Positions 23,795-32,363 of a DNA stretch of 64,000 nucleotides are shown piece after piece. How positions within the stretch are numbered: position 1 is the stretch's first letter; each line of letters starts with the position of its first letter. The position numbers were made by a program, and so were the translations under genes. The DNA is from Nocardioides thalensis (GTDB lineage: Bacteria > Actinomycetota > Actinomycetes > Propionibacteriales > Nocardioidaceae): contig NZ_JACCFP010000001.1 in NCBI RefSeq assembly GCF_013410655.1, forward strand, positions 4,053,501-4,117,500, written 5' to 3'. Below the pieces are notes generated by a model, which was not told where the DNA came from, did not search any database, and was given only the letters and a program-made list of their open reading frames with translations.

Positions 23795-24819
23795 AAGTCG
23801 AAGTCGTCGATGTTGCTCTCGTCGAAGACGAACGGCTCGCCGAGGAGGACCTCGCCGTTCTCGCCGACCTCGTAGTCGCCGAGGTCGCCGGCCTCGAAGG
23901 TGTCGCCGGCCTCGCCGGTGATCTCACCCGACGCGAGCGCGTTCGCGGCGTACGCCGCCAGGTAGCCGAGGTCCTCGGGGTTCCACAGCGCGAACGCGGT
24001 GACGGTGCCGTCCTTGACGTACTCGCGCATCTGGTTCGGGGTGCCGAGACCGGTCAGCGCGACCTCGCCCTTGGCGTCGGAGGTCGAGAGGTAGCGGGCG
24101 GCCGCGGCGATGCCGACGGTGGTCGGCGAGATGATGCCCTTGAGGTCCGGGTGGGCCTGGAGCAGCGCGGCGGTCTCGTCGAACGACTTCTGGTCGTCGT
24201 CGTCGCCGTAGACGGTGTCGACGAGCTCGATGTCGGGGTGGTTGGCGGCGAGCTCCTCCTCCATCATCTCGATCCACGCGTTCTGGTTGGTCGCGTTGGC
24301 GGCGGCCGAGAGGATCGCGATCTCACCGGAGCCGCCGATCTGCTCGGCGATCAGGTCGACCTGCACCTTGGCGATGCCTTCGGCGGTCGCCTGGTTGATG
24401 AACAGGTCGCGGCACTCCGGGTTGGTGTCGGAGTCGAACGTGACGACCGGGATGTCGGCGTCGCGGGCCTGGTTCAGCGCGTCGCAGATGGCCTCGGGGT
24501 CGTTGGCCGACACGATCAGCGCGTCGACGCCCTGCTGCGCGGCGGTGTTGATGAACGGCACCTGCGCCTCGGGGCTGGCCGTGTCCGGGCCGACCTCCTC
24601 GATCGAGCCGCCGAAGTCCTCAGCAGCGGCCTCCGCACCCGCGGTGCTGGTGTCGAAGTAGGGGTTGCCGAGGTTCTTCGGCAGCATCGTGATGGTGGCG
24701 CTGCCGCCGTCACCGCCGCCGCCCTCGCCGTCGTCGTCGCCACCGCACGCGGTCAGACCGAGGCTGGCGACGAGGGCGATCGCGGCCAACCCGGCCGCTC
24801 GCTGGCTCTGGAACTTCAT
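23791..24819 (-). CDS. rhaS: Rhamnose ABC transporter substrate-binding lipoprotein RhaS
   Basis: 342 residues. A lipoprotein signal with lipobox LTAC (Cys25) is followed by an Asp/Gly-rich tether, then a periplasmic-binding-protein type I fold: 'TITMLPKNLGNPYFDTSTAG', 'VDALIVSANDPEAICDALNQ', 'IPVVTFDSDTN', 'DLKGIISPTTVGIAAAARYL'. It should catch L-rhamnose outside the cell and hand it to RhaPQ. It lies 28 bases after rhaQ. Specificity is inferred from operon context and RhaS resemblance. Confidence 0.92.
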   Translation of the reverse strand: MKFQSQRAAGLAAIALVASLGLTACGGDDDGEGGGGDGGSATITMLPKNLGNPYFDTSTAGAEAAAEDFGGSIEEVGPDTASPEAQVPFINTAAQQGVDALIVSANDPEAICDALNQARDADIPVVTFDSDTNPECRDLFINQATAEGIAKVQVDLIAEQIGGSGEIAILSAAANATNQNAWIEMMEEELAANHPDIELVDTVYGDDDDQKSFDETAALLQAHPDLKGIISPTTVGIAAAARYLSTSDAKGEVALTGLGTPNQMREYVKDGTVTAFALWNPEDLGYLAAYAANALASGEITGEAGDTFEAGDLGDYEVGENGEVLLGEPFVFDESNIDDFDF

Positions 24820-24847
24820 CGTTCTCGTTACCTTTCGTTGGTGCTGG

Positions 24848-25945
24848 TCAGGACCGCAGCCGGTGGTCGGTGCCGTCCGGCCGTGGGCGCGATGCCCACG
24901 GCCACGTCCTCCCCGAGCGCAGTCCCGAGGCCCAGGTGAGGAAGCTGGTGGAGATCACGGAGAGCACGAGCAGCACTCCGATCACGATGTTGATGACGTT
25001 GACCGTCTGGCCCTCCAGGCGCATCGCGCTGGAGATGACGCCGATCAGGAGCACGCCGGCCAGGACGCCGTGGAGGGCGCCGCGTCCGCCGAAGATGGAG
25101 ACGCCGCCGAGCAGCACGGCCGCGATCACCTGGAGCTCCAGGCCGTTGGCCGAGTCGCCGCGGACGCTGCCGTAGCGCAGTGCGTAGAAGATGCCGGCGA
25201 GCGCCGAGACCGCGCCGGTGAGCACGAACAGCACGAACTTGGTGCGCTCGACGTTGACGCCGGTGAACCGGGCCGCCTCGCTGTTGCGACCCACGTCGAA
25301 GACGCCGCGGCCGAACGTCGTGAAGTGCAGCAGCACCACGAAGACCAGCGCCAGCACCGCGATCGGCACGAGGACCAGCGGGTAGGAGCCGCCCTCGACC
25401 AGGCGCTCGGAGGCGAGGTCGGTCCACTTCTCGTCGAAGTCGGTGATCGGGGTGTCGCCGAGCAGGCCGACGGCGATCCCGCGGAAGAGGGCGAGCGTCC
25501 CGATCGTCACCGCGAGGGACGGCAGCCCGACGTACGCCACGAGGAAGCCATTGAGGGCTCCGGCGACCATGCCGAACCCGAGGGCGAGCAGCGCCGCGAC
25601 CGGGAGAGACATCCCGGCGTCGACGTGGAAGATGCCCATCAGGCCGGCGCTGAGCCCGACCGTGCTCGCGACGGAGAGGTCGATCTCGCCCGTGACGATC
25701 ACCAGGGTCATCGGCAGGGCGATCATCAGGATCGGCGCCATGTCGAGGAACAGGAAGTAGAGCGTCAGCGGCCCGTCGAAGTTCTCGACGTTGACGTTGG
25801 CCCAGGCGAAGACCGCGACGAGGAGGGCGATGACCGCGGCCTCGTGGGTCATGAGCCACCGGCGCCACAGCGGCCGCGCGTAGGGCTGGTAGGTGCGGGC
25901 GGTCGGGCCGCCGGGTGCCGTGGGGGCGGTCTGCAGGCTGGTCAT
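24848..25945 (-). CDS. rhaQ: Rhamnose ABC transporter permease RhaQ
   Basis: 365 residues, a multi-spanning permease of the ribose/rhamnose (BPD_transp_2) type. 'LVIVTGEIDLSVASTVGLSA' and 'AVLLGGVSIFGGRGALHGVL' are the characteristic conserved loops. The hydrophilic N-terminus (about 1-33) and an Arg-rich tail are cytoplasmic. ATG at 25945 overlaps the rhaP stop (ATGA). It pairs with RhaP as the membrane channel of the rhamnose importer. Confidence 0.92.
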   Translation of the reverse strand: MTSLQTAPTAPGGPTARTYQPYARPLWRRWLMTHEAAVIALLVAVFAWANVNVENFDGPLTLYFLFLDMAPILMIALPMTLVIVTGEIDLSVASTVGLSAGLMGIFHVDAGMSLPVAALLALGFGMVAGALNGFLVAYVGLPSLAVTIGTLALFRGIAVGLLGDTPITDFDEKWTDLASERLVEGGSYPLVLVPIAVLALVFVVLLHFTTFGRGVFDVGRNSEAARFTGVNVERTKFVLFVLTGAVSALAGIFYALRYGSVRGDSANGLELQVIAAVLLGGVSIFGGRGALHGVLAGVLLIGVISSAMRLEGQTVNVINIVIGVLLVLSVISTSFLTWASGLRSGRTWPWASRPRPDGTDHRLRS

Positions 25946-27057
25946 CGGCTGCTCCCGGTCGCGGACGTGGAGGGCGTGGGGGACGGTGGTGGTGGCCCGT
26001 CGCCGACGTCGAGGTCGCGAGCCGCGACCAGGCGACGCTCCTGGCGGAGCGCGAGGATCCGGTCGAGCGCGACGGCGGCCAGGATCAGGGCGCCGACGAC
26101 TGCGCGCTGCCAGAAGTCGCCGACGCCGAGGATCGGCAGGGCGCTGTTGATCGTGATCAGGAGGGTGGCGCCGATGGCCGCGCCCCAGACCGTGCCGCTG
26201 CCGCCGAAGATCGCGACGCCGCCGATGACGGCGGCGCCGACCGCCTGCAACTCGATGCCGAAGCCGGCGTTGGAGCTGACCGTGCCGTAGCGAGCGACGT
26301 AGAACAGCCCGGCCATCCCGGCGAGCGCACCGGAGACGACGAAGGCGGACAGCACGCGACGGCTGACGCGGAGGCCGTAGAGGACGGCGGCGTCGGGGTC
26401 GGACCCGATCGCGTAGAGCTCGCGGCCGGAGCGGGCCGTGTGCATCGCGTAGCCGACGACCGCCATCACCAGCAGCGCGATGATCGTCAGCACCGGGATC
26501 GTCAGGACCTGCTCGGTGCCCAGGCCGGAGAAGCCGTCGGGGATGTCGCTCGCGGTGATCCGGTCGCTGCCGGCCCAGCTGAGGAAGACGCCCCGGTAGA
26601 TGTAGAGGGTGCCGAGCGTGATGACGAGGGAGGGCACCCGGCCGAACGTGACCAGGATGCCGTTGACCAGCCCGAGGCCGGCACCCGCCAGGATCGCGGC
26701 GATCACGACGACGATGGCCGGGAGGCCGGTGTCGACGAACAGGCGACCGGTGAGGTAGGCGGTCAGTCCCATCGTCGACCCGACGGAGAGGTCGACGTTG
26801 CGGGTGACGATCACCGCGGTCTGGCCGACGGCGAGCACGATCAGGATGCTCGGGTTGACCAGGAGCGATCGCCAGCCGTCGGAGCTGAACAGGAAGCTCG
26901 AGCTGCTCAGCGCCGTCGCCGCGATCAGCGCCACGAGGACCGCGCCGACGGCGAGCTCGCGGGAGCGGAGCACGGTGCTGAGCGCCCGCCGGGCGGGGCT
27001 CATCGCGCTCGGTCGGACCTCGCTCAGAGGTGCGTGCTCGGTGGTGCCGGCGGTCAT
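25942..27057 (-). CDS. rhaP: Rhamnose ABC transporter permease RhaP
   Basis: 371 residues of the same permease family as RhaQ but clearly a separate paralogue. 'AVIVTRNVDLSVGSTMGLTA' and 'AVIGGVAIFGGSGTVWGAAI' mark the conserved membrane loops. The tail is Pro/Ser/Thr-rich. ATG at 27057 overlaps the rhaT stop (ATGA); the longer frame up to 27456 only overlaps rhaT. Together RhaP and RhaQ form the heterodimeric pore. Confidence 0.92.
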   Translation of the reverse strand: MTAGTTEHAPLSEVRPSAMSPARRALSTVLRSRELAVGAVLVALIAATALSSSSFLFSSDGWRSLLVNPSILIVLAVGQTAVIVTRNVDLSVGSTMGLTAYLTGRLFVDTGLPAIVVVIAAILAGAGLGLVNGILVTFGRVPSLVITLGTLYIYRGVFLSWAGSDRITASDIPDGFSGLGTEQVLTIPVLTIIALLVMAVVGYAMHTARSGRELYAIGSDPDAAVLYGLRVSRRVLSAFVVSGALAGMAGLFYVARYGTVSSNAGFGIELQAVGAAVIGGVAIFGGSGTVWGAAIGATLLITINSALPILGVGDFWQRAVVGALILAAVALDRILALRQERRLVAARDLDVGDGPPPPSPTPSTSATGSSR

Positions 27058-28613
27058 GCGCGTGCCCTCTCTTCCGTCGCGACGACGGGTTGGTCCTCGG
27101 TCCGCGACCCGGTCGCGGCGTGCATCACGGCCTCCGCGGTGGCCTCCGCGCGGTCGAGCTCGGCGGCGATCCGGCCCTCGTGGACGACGAGCACCCGGTC
27201 GGCCATGCCGAGCACCTCGGGAAGCTCGGAGGAGATCATCAGGATCGCCAGGCCCTGGCCGGCGAGGTCGGAGAGCAGGCGGTGCACCTCGGCCTTGGTG
27301 CCGACGTCGATGCCACGGGTCGGCTCGTCGATGATCAGCAGCCGCGGCTCGGTGGCGAGCCACTTGGCGAGCACGACCTTCTGCTGGTTGCCACCGCTCA
27401 TGGTGGTGGCGGCCATGTCGAGCGCACCGGTCTTGACCTCGAGCCGGCTGGCCCACGGCGTCGTGGCGCGGTTCTCGCGGCCCTCGGTGAGCAGGCCGAA
27501 GCGGTCCAGCTTGCCGCGGATCACGGAGGCGACGTTGCGCGCGACCGAGCTCTCGACGACGAGCCCCTGCTGGCGGCGGTCCTCGGGGACGAACGCCATG
27601 CCGGCGGCGATGGCGGCCCGGGGCCGGTGCGCGCGCACCCGGCGGCCGAGCATGCGGACGCTGCCCGCGTCGTAGCGGTCGATGCCGAAGACCGCGCGGG
27701 CGATCTCGCTGCGACCGGCGCCGACCAGCCCGGCCAGGGCGACGATCTCGCCCGAGCGCACCTGGAACGTCACATCGTGGAACACGCCGCTGTGCTCCAG
27801 GCCCTCGACGTCGAGGACGACGTCGCCGACCTCGGCGGGCGTCTTCGGGAACAGCTCGGAGACCTCGCGGCCCACCATCCGGGCGACGATCTGGTCGACG
27901 GAGGTGTCGGCGATCGCGTCGGTCGACACGTACTCGCCGTCGCGCATCACGGTGACGGTGTCGCAGAGGTCGAAGACCTCGTCGAAGCGGTGGGAGATGA
28001 AGACGAGGGCACGGCCCTCGTCGCGCAGGCTGCGGGCGACGGCGAAGAGGCGGTCGACCTCGACGCCGCTCAGCGCGGCCGTCGGCTCGTCCATGATCAG
28101 CAGCGCCGCGTCGAGCGAGATGGCCTTGGCGATCTCGATGATCTGCTGGTCGGCGATCGACAGGCCGCGCGCCGGCCGGCGCGGGTCGATGTGCACGCCG
28201 AGCCGCGCGAAGAGGGCGGCCGACTCGTCGTACATCCGGGTCCGGTCGATGCGACGCGCGCGGCCCAGCGGCTGGCGGCCCATGAAGATGTTCTCGGCGA
28301 CCGACAGGTCGGGAAAGAGCGTGGGCTCCTGGTAGATGACCGCGATGCCCGCCGCCTTCGAGTCGGCGGTGGAGCCGAAGTCGACGTCCTCGCCCCGGAA
28401 GCGGAACACGCCGCCGTCGCGGCGGTGGACGCCCGCGACGATCTTGACCAGCGTGGACTTGCCTGCGCCGTTCTCGCCGACGAGGGCGTGGATCGAGCCA
28501 CCGTGCACGGTGAGCGTGCCGGAGCGCAGGGCCGCGACCGCGCCGAACGACTTCGCGATCCCCTCGAGCTCGAGCGTCGGGGTGCCGGCGAACGGATCCC
28601 GCCTGCTGGTCAT
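27054..28613 (-). CDS. rhaT: Rhamnose ABC transporter ATPase RhaT
   Basis: 519 residues with two fused ABC ATPase domains, as in sugar importers of the RbsA/RhaT type. Domain 1 has the Walker A 'GENGAGKST', LSIADQQ signature and Walker B 'LLIMDEPTA'. Domain 2 has a degenerate 'GLVGAGRSEIARAV' Walker A but an intact 'SGGNQQKVVLAKWL' signature and 'LLIIDEPTRG'. ATG at 28613 is chosen because AAGGAG lies just upstream; a longer frame to 28664 would run through the operator. First gene of the main rhamnose operon. Confidence 0.94.
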   Translation of the reverse strand: MTSRRDPFAGTPTLELEGIAKSFGAVAALRSGTLTVHGGSIHALVGENGAGKSTLVKIVAGVHRRDGGVFRFRGEDVDFGSTADSKAAGIAVIYQEPTLFPDLSVAENIFMGRQPLGRARRIDRTRMYDESAALFARLGVHIDPRRPARGLSIADQQIIEIAKAISLDAALLIMDEPTAALSGVEVDRLFAVARSLRDEGRALVFISHRFDEVFDLCDTVTVMRDGEYVSTDAIADTSVDQIVARMVGREVSELFPKTPAEVGDVVLDVEGLEHSGVFHDVTFQVRSGEIVALAGLVGAGRSEIARAVFGIDRYDAGSVRMLGRRVRAHRPRAAIAAGMAFVPEDRRQQGLVVESSVARNVASVIRGKLDRFGLLTEGRENRATTPWASRLEVKTGALDMAATTMSGGNQQKVVLAKWLATEPRLLIIDEPTRGIDVGTKAEVHRLLSDLAGQGLAILMISSELPEVLGMADRVLVVHEGRIAAELDRAEATAEAVMHAATGSRTEDQPVVATEERARA

Positions 28614-28634
28614 GCCACTCCTTGACAATCCGGA

Positions 28635-28648
28635 TTGAAAGGTTTCAA
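28635..28648. promoter_or_regulatory. LacI-family operator before rhaT
   Basis: TTGAAAGGTTTCAA is a dyad with perfect 6-bp arms around a 2-base centre, 22 bases upstream of the rhaT ATG. It matches the core of the sites at 12200-12211 and 28712-28725. Its place in the rhaT leader fits repression by the divergent LacI protein. Confidence 0.75.
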
Positions 28649-28654
28649 CTACCG

Positions 28655-28692
28655 ATACCGGCACGTTAGGTGACTGCCGTCACAGGCGTCAA
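28655..28692 (-). promoter_or_regulatory. rhaT promoter region with CRP/GlxR-like site
   Basis: On the minus strand TGTGACGGCAGTCACC (28684-28669) fits TGTGA-N6-TCACA and matches the site before the GH78 operon in all but the N6. TTGACG just upstream and TAACGT just downstream, about 18 bases apart, are possible -35/-10 boxes. If the CRP-like protein activates at -41.5, the start would instead fall near 28635, inside the operator. Both readings give combined sugar-specific and global control. Confidence 0.5.
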
Positions 28693-28711
28693 GACGTTGA
28701 CCGAAACATCT

Positions 28712-28725
28712 TTGAAACGAATCAA
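28712..28725. promoter_or_regulatory. Second LacI-family operator, lacI side
   Basis: TTGAAACGAATCAA: arms TTGAAA and AATCAA around CG, one mismatch pair. It lies 59 bases before the lacI GTG. It may serve autoregulation or pair with 28635-28648 (centres 77 bases apart) for looping. Confidence 0.6.
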
Positions 28726-28783
28726 TCCCGATCACGAAGGCGGCCGCACCCCCTAGGGTGAGCCCACACGGAGGAGGAACCTG

Positions 28784-29833
28784 GTGACCACCGAGCTCGA
28801 AGGCGGACGCTCCGCGCCGGCGAACGGTCGCAGCGTCTCCGTGAAGGACGTCGCTGCGGCCGCCGGCGTCTCGCTCGGCACGGTCTCCAACGTGCTGAAC
28901 CGGCCGGAGAAGGTCTCGGAGGCGACGCGCGACCACGTGCTCCGCGTGATCGACGACCTCGGGTTCGTGCGCAACGACGCCGCGCGCCAGCTCCGCGCGG
29001 GCAAGAACCGCGCGGTGGGCATGATCGTGCTCGACGTGCGCAACCCGTTCTTCACCGACGTCGCGCAGGGCGTCGAGAAGCGGCTCGGCGTGCACCAGCG
29101 ACCGCTCATCCTCGGCAACTCCGGGCAGGACCCGGCGCGCGAGTCGACGTACCTCGACCTGTTCGAGGAGCAGCGGGTCAGCGGGCTGCTGATCACGCCG
29201 GTGGGCCAGGTGCTGCCCCGGCTGCGGCGACTGCGCGACCGGGGCACCGCGGTGGTCGTGGTCGACCGGCGCACTGGGACCCGCGAGTTCTCGTCGGTCT
29301 CGGTGGACGACAAGCGGGGCGGACGGCTCGCGGCGCAGCACCTGCTCGACACCGGGCGCCGGCGGCTCGCGTTCGTCGGCGGCCCCCGCGGGCTCAACCA
29401 GGTCAAGCACCGCCTGCTCGGCGCCCAGGAGGTCGTCGACACCGTCAACCGCGCCCGGCTCACGTTCGTCGAGACGCCGACGATGGACGCCGACGCCGGC
29501 CGGCACGCGGCCGAGCAGCTGGTCGCCCTCGGGCCGCGCCGGCGTCCCGAGGCCATCTTCGCCGCCAACGACCTGATCGCGCTCGGCGTGCTGCAGGGGC
29601 TGACGCTCGCGGGGCTGCGGGTCCCCGACGACATCGCGATCGTCGGCTACGACGACATCGACTTCGCCGCCTCGGCGGCGATCCCGATCACCTCGGTCCG
29701 CCAGCCGCGCGAGGAGCTCGGGCGGGTGGCGACCGAGATCCTCCTGGGCGTGATCGACGACCCGGCGAACCCGCGGGTGCGGGACGTGGTGCTCGAGCCG
29801 GAGCTCGTCGTACGCCGCTCGACCACGGGCTGA
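28784..29833 (+). CDS. LacI-family transcriptional regulator of the rhamnose genes
   Basis: 349 residues. The N-terminal LacI HTH 'VKDVAAAAGVSLGTVSNVLN' (about 20-39) with hinge 'RQLRAGKNRAVGMIV' is followed by a sugar-binding core ('DVRNPFFTDVAQGVEKRL', 'AIFAANDLIALGVLQGLTLA', 'DIAIVGYDDIDFAASA'). GTG at 28784 has GGAGGAGG eight bases upstream. It is transcribed away from rhaT and flanked by LacI-type operators, so it is very probably the rhamnose-responsive repressor. TAGGGT at 28754-28759 could be its -10 box. The effector is unknown. Confidence 0.9.
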   Translation: MTTELEGGRSAPANGRSVSVKDVAAAAGVSLGTVSNVLNRPEKVSEATRDHVLRVIDDLGFVRNDAARQLRAGKNRAVGMIVLDVRNPFFTDVAQGVEKRLGVHQRPLILGNSGQDPARESTYLDLFEEQRVSGLLITPVGQVLPRLRRLRDRGTAVVVVDRRTGTREFSSVSVDDKRGGRLAAQHLLDTGRRRLAFVGGPRGLNQVKHRLLGAQEVVDTVNRARLTFVETPTMDADAGRHAAEQLVALGPRRRPEAIFAANDLIALGVLQGLTLAGLRVPDDIAIVGYDDIDFAASAAIPITSVRQPREELGRVATEILLGVIDDPANPRVRDVVLEPELVVRRSTTG

Positions 29834-29836
29834 GCC

Positions 29837-29859
29837 GACAGCGGCGCGACGCTGCTGTC
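29837..29859 (+). terminator. Weak hairpin after lacI
   Basis: GACAGC (29837-29842) pairs with GCTGTC (29854-29859) just past the lacI stop. The stem is short and no T-run follows; a terminator is only suggested. Confidence 0.3.
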
Positions 29860-29926
29860 CGAGCCGCAGGTGGGTACCTGACGTTCGACGCGGCCGCCCG
29901 GCCGGTATCGGCGGAGGGAGCCCCAC

Positions 29927-31060
29927 TTGGAGGACAAGCGGACCGTCGGCGTGGAGGAGGAGCTCCTCCTGATCGACCCGGAGACGCGGCAGGCGTCGCC
30001 GCGCTCGGACCAGGTGCTCGAGCACCTGCCACCGGACGAGCAGCGGGACGCGGCCGAGGACCTCGACCACGAGCTCTTCCGCCACCAGCTCGAGACCCGC
30101 ACCCCGCCGGCCGTCGGGCTCGACGAGCTGCGGGAGCACCTGGTGCGCGGCCGCCGGTTCGCGGCCGAGGCCGCCGCGCGGGTCGGTCTGGCGACCGCGG
30201 CGAGCGGGACGTCGCCCCTGGAGAGCGGCGAGCCGCAGATCACCCGGGACGACCGCTACCTCGACATGGTCGGGCGGTACGGCGAGATCGCCCGCCCGGG
30301 CGGCACGTGCGGGATGCACGTCCACGTCCACGTGGCCTCGGACGAGGAAGGCGTGCGCGCGATCGACGCGACCGCCCCCTGGCTGCCACTGGTCCTGGCG
30401 GTGAGCGCCAACTCGCCGTACTTCCGCAGCAGGGACACCGGCTACGCCTCGTGGCGGTCGCAGATCTGGGCGCGCTGGCCGAGCGCCGGGCCGACCGAGG
30501 CGTTCGGGTCCGTCGAGCGCTACCGGCTCGTCTCCGAGCGGATGATCGCCTCGGGGGCCGCCCGGGACCCGGGGATGCTCTACTTCGACGCCCGGCTCTC
30601 GGCCGACCACCCGACCGTGGAGGTGCGGATCTCCGACGTGTGCACGGCCGTGGACGACGCCGTGCTGGTGGCGGCCCTGCTCCGCGCGCTGATCACGTGG
30701 GGGGCCGAGCCCGGGTCCGCGCGGTCGCGCGTCCCGGGGGCGGACGAGCCGCCCGTGTGGTGCGCCGAGCTGCTCCGGGCCGCGCAGTGGCGTGCGGCGC
30801 GCTACGGCCTCGCCGGTGAGCTGGTCTCGCCGACCACCGGGCAGCTGGTCCCCGCCCGCGCGGCGCTCGACGACCTGGTCGACCTGGTGCGCGAGCAGCT
30901 CGAGGCGACCGGCGACCTCGACCGCGTCCGCGACGGCCTCCCCCGCGTGCTCGCCGGCGGCGGCGCCACCCGACAGCGCCAGGCCTACGAGCGCACCCGC
31001 TCGCTCACCGCCGTGGTTGATGACCTGGTGGAGCGGACGAACGCCGCGGCGGTGGGGTAG
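29927..31060 (+). CDS. YbdK-family carboxylate-amine ligase (glutamate-cysteine ligase type 2)
   Basis: 377 residues from a TTG at 29927 preceded by GGAGGGAG; the family start 'RTVGVEEELLLIDPETR' makes this position convincing. Other family blocks are 'ELFRHQLETRTPP', 'GGTCGMHVHVHVASDEEGVR', 'SANSPYFRSRDTGYASWRSQ' and 'TVEVRISDVCTAVDDAVLVA'. The fold is the GCS2 ATP-grasp-like ligase joining a carboxylate to an amine; E. coli YbdK has only weak glutamate-cysteine ligase activity and the true substrate here is unknown. The 3' end (GCGGCGGTGGGGTAGCTC) is nearly repeated 52 bases on, at the edge of the inverted-repeat cassette. Confidence 0.88.
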   Translation: MEDKRTVGVEEELLLIDPETRQASPRSDQVLEHLPPDEQRDAAEDLDHELFRHQLETRTPPAVGLDELREHLVRGRRFAAEAAARVGLATAASGTSPLESGEPQITRDDRYLDMVGRYGEIARPGGTCGMHVHVHVASDEEGVRAIDATAPWLPLVLAVSANSPYFRSRDTGYASWRSQIWARWPSAGPTEAFGSVERYRLVSERMIASGAARDPGMLYFDARLSADHPTVEVRISDVCTAVDDAVLVAALLRALITWGAEPGSARSRVPGADEPPVWCAELLRAAQWRAARYGLAGELVSPTTGQLVPARAALDDLVDLVREQLEATGDLDRVRDGLPRVLAGGGATRQRQAYERTRSLTAVVDDLVERTNAAAVG

Positions 31061-31076
31061 CTCGGCCGCGCCGGCC

Positions 31077-31088
31077 ACAGGCCCAGGT
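31077..31088. repeat. 12-bp direct repeat, left copy (flank of cassette)
   Basis: ACAGGCCCAGGT, identical to 32468-32479. It lies 15 bases outside the left inverted repeat. It may be a remnant of target duplication or chance; the right copy is inside the acyl-CoA dehydrogenase 3' end. Confidence 0.35.
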
Positions 31089-31103
31089 GGCGTGGCGGCG
31101 GCG

Positions 31104-31191
31104 GTGGGGTAACTCAGTGTTACGAACGCTTGGTGGGCGTTGTGACATGTCAGAGCGCCGAGGTAGTAGTCGCAACACCGAGGTAGTGCGG
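31104..31191. repeat. Left 88-bp inverted repeat of the AbiEi/DUF559 cassette
   Basis: Aligned by hand without gaps to the reverse complement of 32364-32451: 76 of 88 positions match and the outer 29 are identical. It includes the dyad GTAAC-TCAGT-GTTAC, a perfect TGACATGTCA palindrome and two copies of CGAGGTAGT. It is more AT-rich than its surroundings. Confidence 0.9.
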
Positions 31192-31232
31192 GGTCGCCTG
31201 GTCGTCGCGGGGGTACGGCGAGGCGCGGTGAC

Positions 31233-32264
31233 CTACGCGGTGGGCCGGCGGTCGCCGTACTGCACACGCAGCATGTCGGCCTGGCGCTTCAGCTCGGGAC
31301 TCAGCTCGCTCCCGGAGCGCCGTACTGCCTCGGCGTGGTCCGCCCGCAGCCGGCGGATCGCGGAGTGGCGTCGCTCGCCCCAGTAGTCCTCCCAGTAGAG
31401 GTTGCAGACGACGAGCCCGGCCGCGCTCAGCAGCCGCTCGCGCTTGCGTTCCTCGAAGACAACGTCGCCTGCCGACCGGAGGGCGACGCCGCCCTCCTCG
31501 GGCGGGCGGTACTTGATGGCGCCGTGCGCCTCGACGACCAGGTTGCCGACCCGGATGTCGCACCACCGGACGCCCTCATCGGTCAGGACGGGGAACTGGG
31601 TCTCCGGCTCGCCGATGCCCGCCTCGAGCACGAGCTCGCGCGCGAGCGACTCGTTGGGGTTCTCGGCACCCGGGTCAGCCTGTCCCACGGCCCAACGGGC
31701 GGCGCGGCTGCCGGGCCAGTGCGTCATCGGTGCGACCGCGGCCTGGAGCTCGGCCCGCGTGACGCCCATCCGCATCGCGCCGTCGCAGGCGACGAGGCCG
31801 TCCTGTCGCCCTCGTTCGCGGGCGATGTCGACCGCAGTCCGCGCCAGATCGAGCACCCGCATGCCGTTGACCTCGACGACCTGGTGCTCCGCGAACCTGG
31901 CCAGGTGGTGCTTGACGCCGTTCTCGGTCCAGGCGTTGGTGAACCCGGGACGCGTGACGTGCACCAACGGATCCTTCGGCCGGAGGATCGCCAGCCCCAG
32001 CTCGTGCGCCGCGGAGTCGTGGCTCAGCAACCAGCCGCGACGCATCTGGGCGATCGCCGCCCGGGCGAGGAGGCGCGGTCGCCCGACGTACTCGTCGGCG
32101 GACTGCCAGATCTCCCGCGTCGTGTACATGCCGCGACGCAGCCGTTCGAGGTCGCCGGTGCGCAGGAACCGCCGGATCTCCGTCGGCGCGACGTCGAGGT
32201 CGAGCAGCTCGTAACGGCTCAACACCTGCTTGGCTTCGAACGCGGCGACCACCCGAGGATCCAT
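31233..32264 (-). CDS. AbiEi-like winged-helix protein with DUF559-type nuclease-like domain
   Basis: 343 residues from ATG at 32264 (a longer frame to 32369 would enter the repeat). Residues about 5-60 ('VLSRYELLDLDVAPTEIRRF' followed by 'RLRRGMYTT') look like the winged-helix domain of type IV AbiEi antitoxins. A middle region ('LLSHDSAAHELGLAI', 'HHLARFAEHQVVEVNGMRVL') matches the usual AbiEi-associated domain. The C-terminal part has DUF559/Vsr-like order: 'CDIRVGNLVVEAHG' (Asp236, Glu245), then 'EERKRERLLSAAGLVV', recalling a PD-(D/E)XK nuclease fold. No AbiEii toxin gene is adjacent. It stands alone between 88-bp inverted repeats. Activity unknown. Confidence 0.7.
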   Translation of the reverse strand: MDPRVVAAFEAKQVLSRYELLDLDVAPTEIRRFLRTGDLERLRRGMYTTREIWQSADEYVGRPRLLARAAIAQMRRGWLLSHDSAAHELGLAILRPKDPLVHVTRPGFTNAWTENGVKHHLARFAEHQVVEVNGMRVLDLARTAVDIARERGRQDGLVACDGAMRMGVTRAELQAAVAPMTHWPGSRAARWAVGQADPGAENPNESLARELVLEAGIGEPETQFPVLTDEGVRWCDIRVGNLVVEAHGAIKYRPPEEGGVALRSAGDVVFEERKRERLLSAAGLVVCNLYWEDYWGERRHSAIRRLRADHAEAVRRSGSELSPELKRQADMLRVQYGDRRPTA

Positions 32265-32363
32265 GGCCCGCACGGTGCCCCGTTCGGGGGCGTACGTCGA
32301 CCGCGAGCAGCGGGCCCTGTGGATGACCGTGGCGAGCGGACTGCGGAAGCCGCCGACCGCGCA

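Noticed and set aside
31233..32264. Complete AbiE toxin-antitoxin system
   Set aside because: Only the AbiEi-like gene is present; no AbiEii-type nucleotidyltransferase lies on either side.
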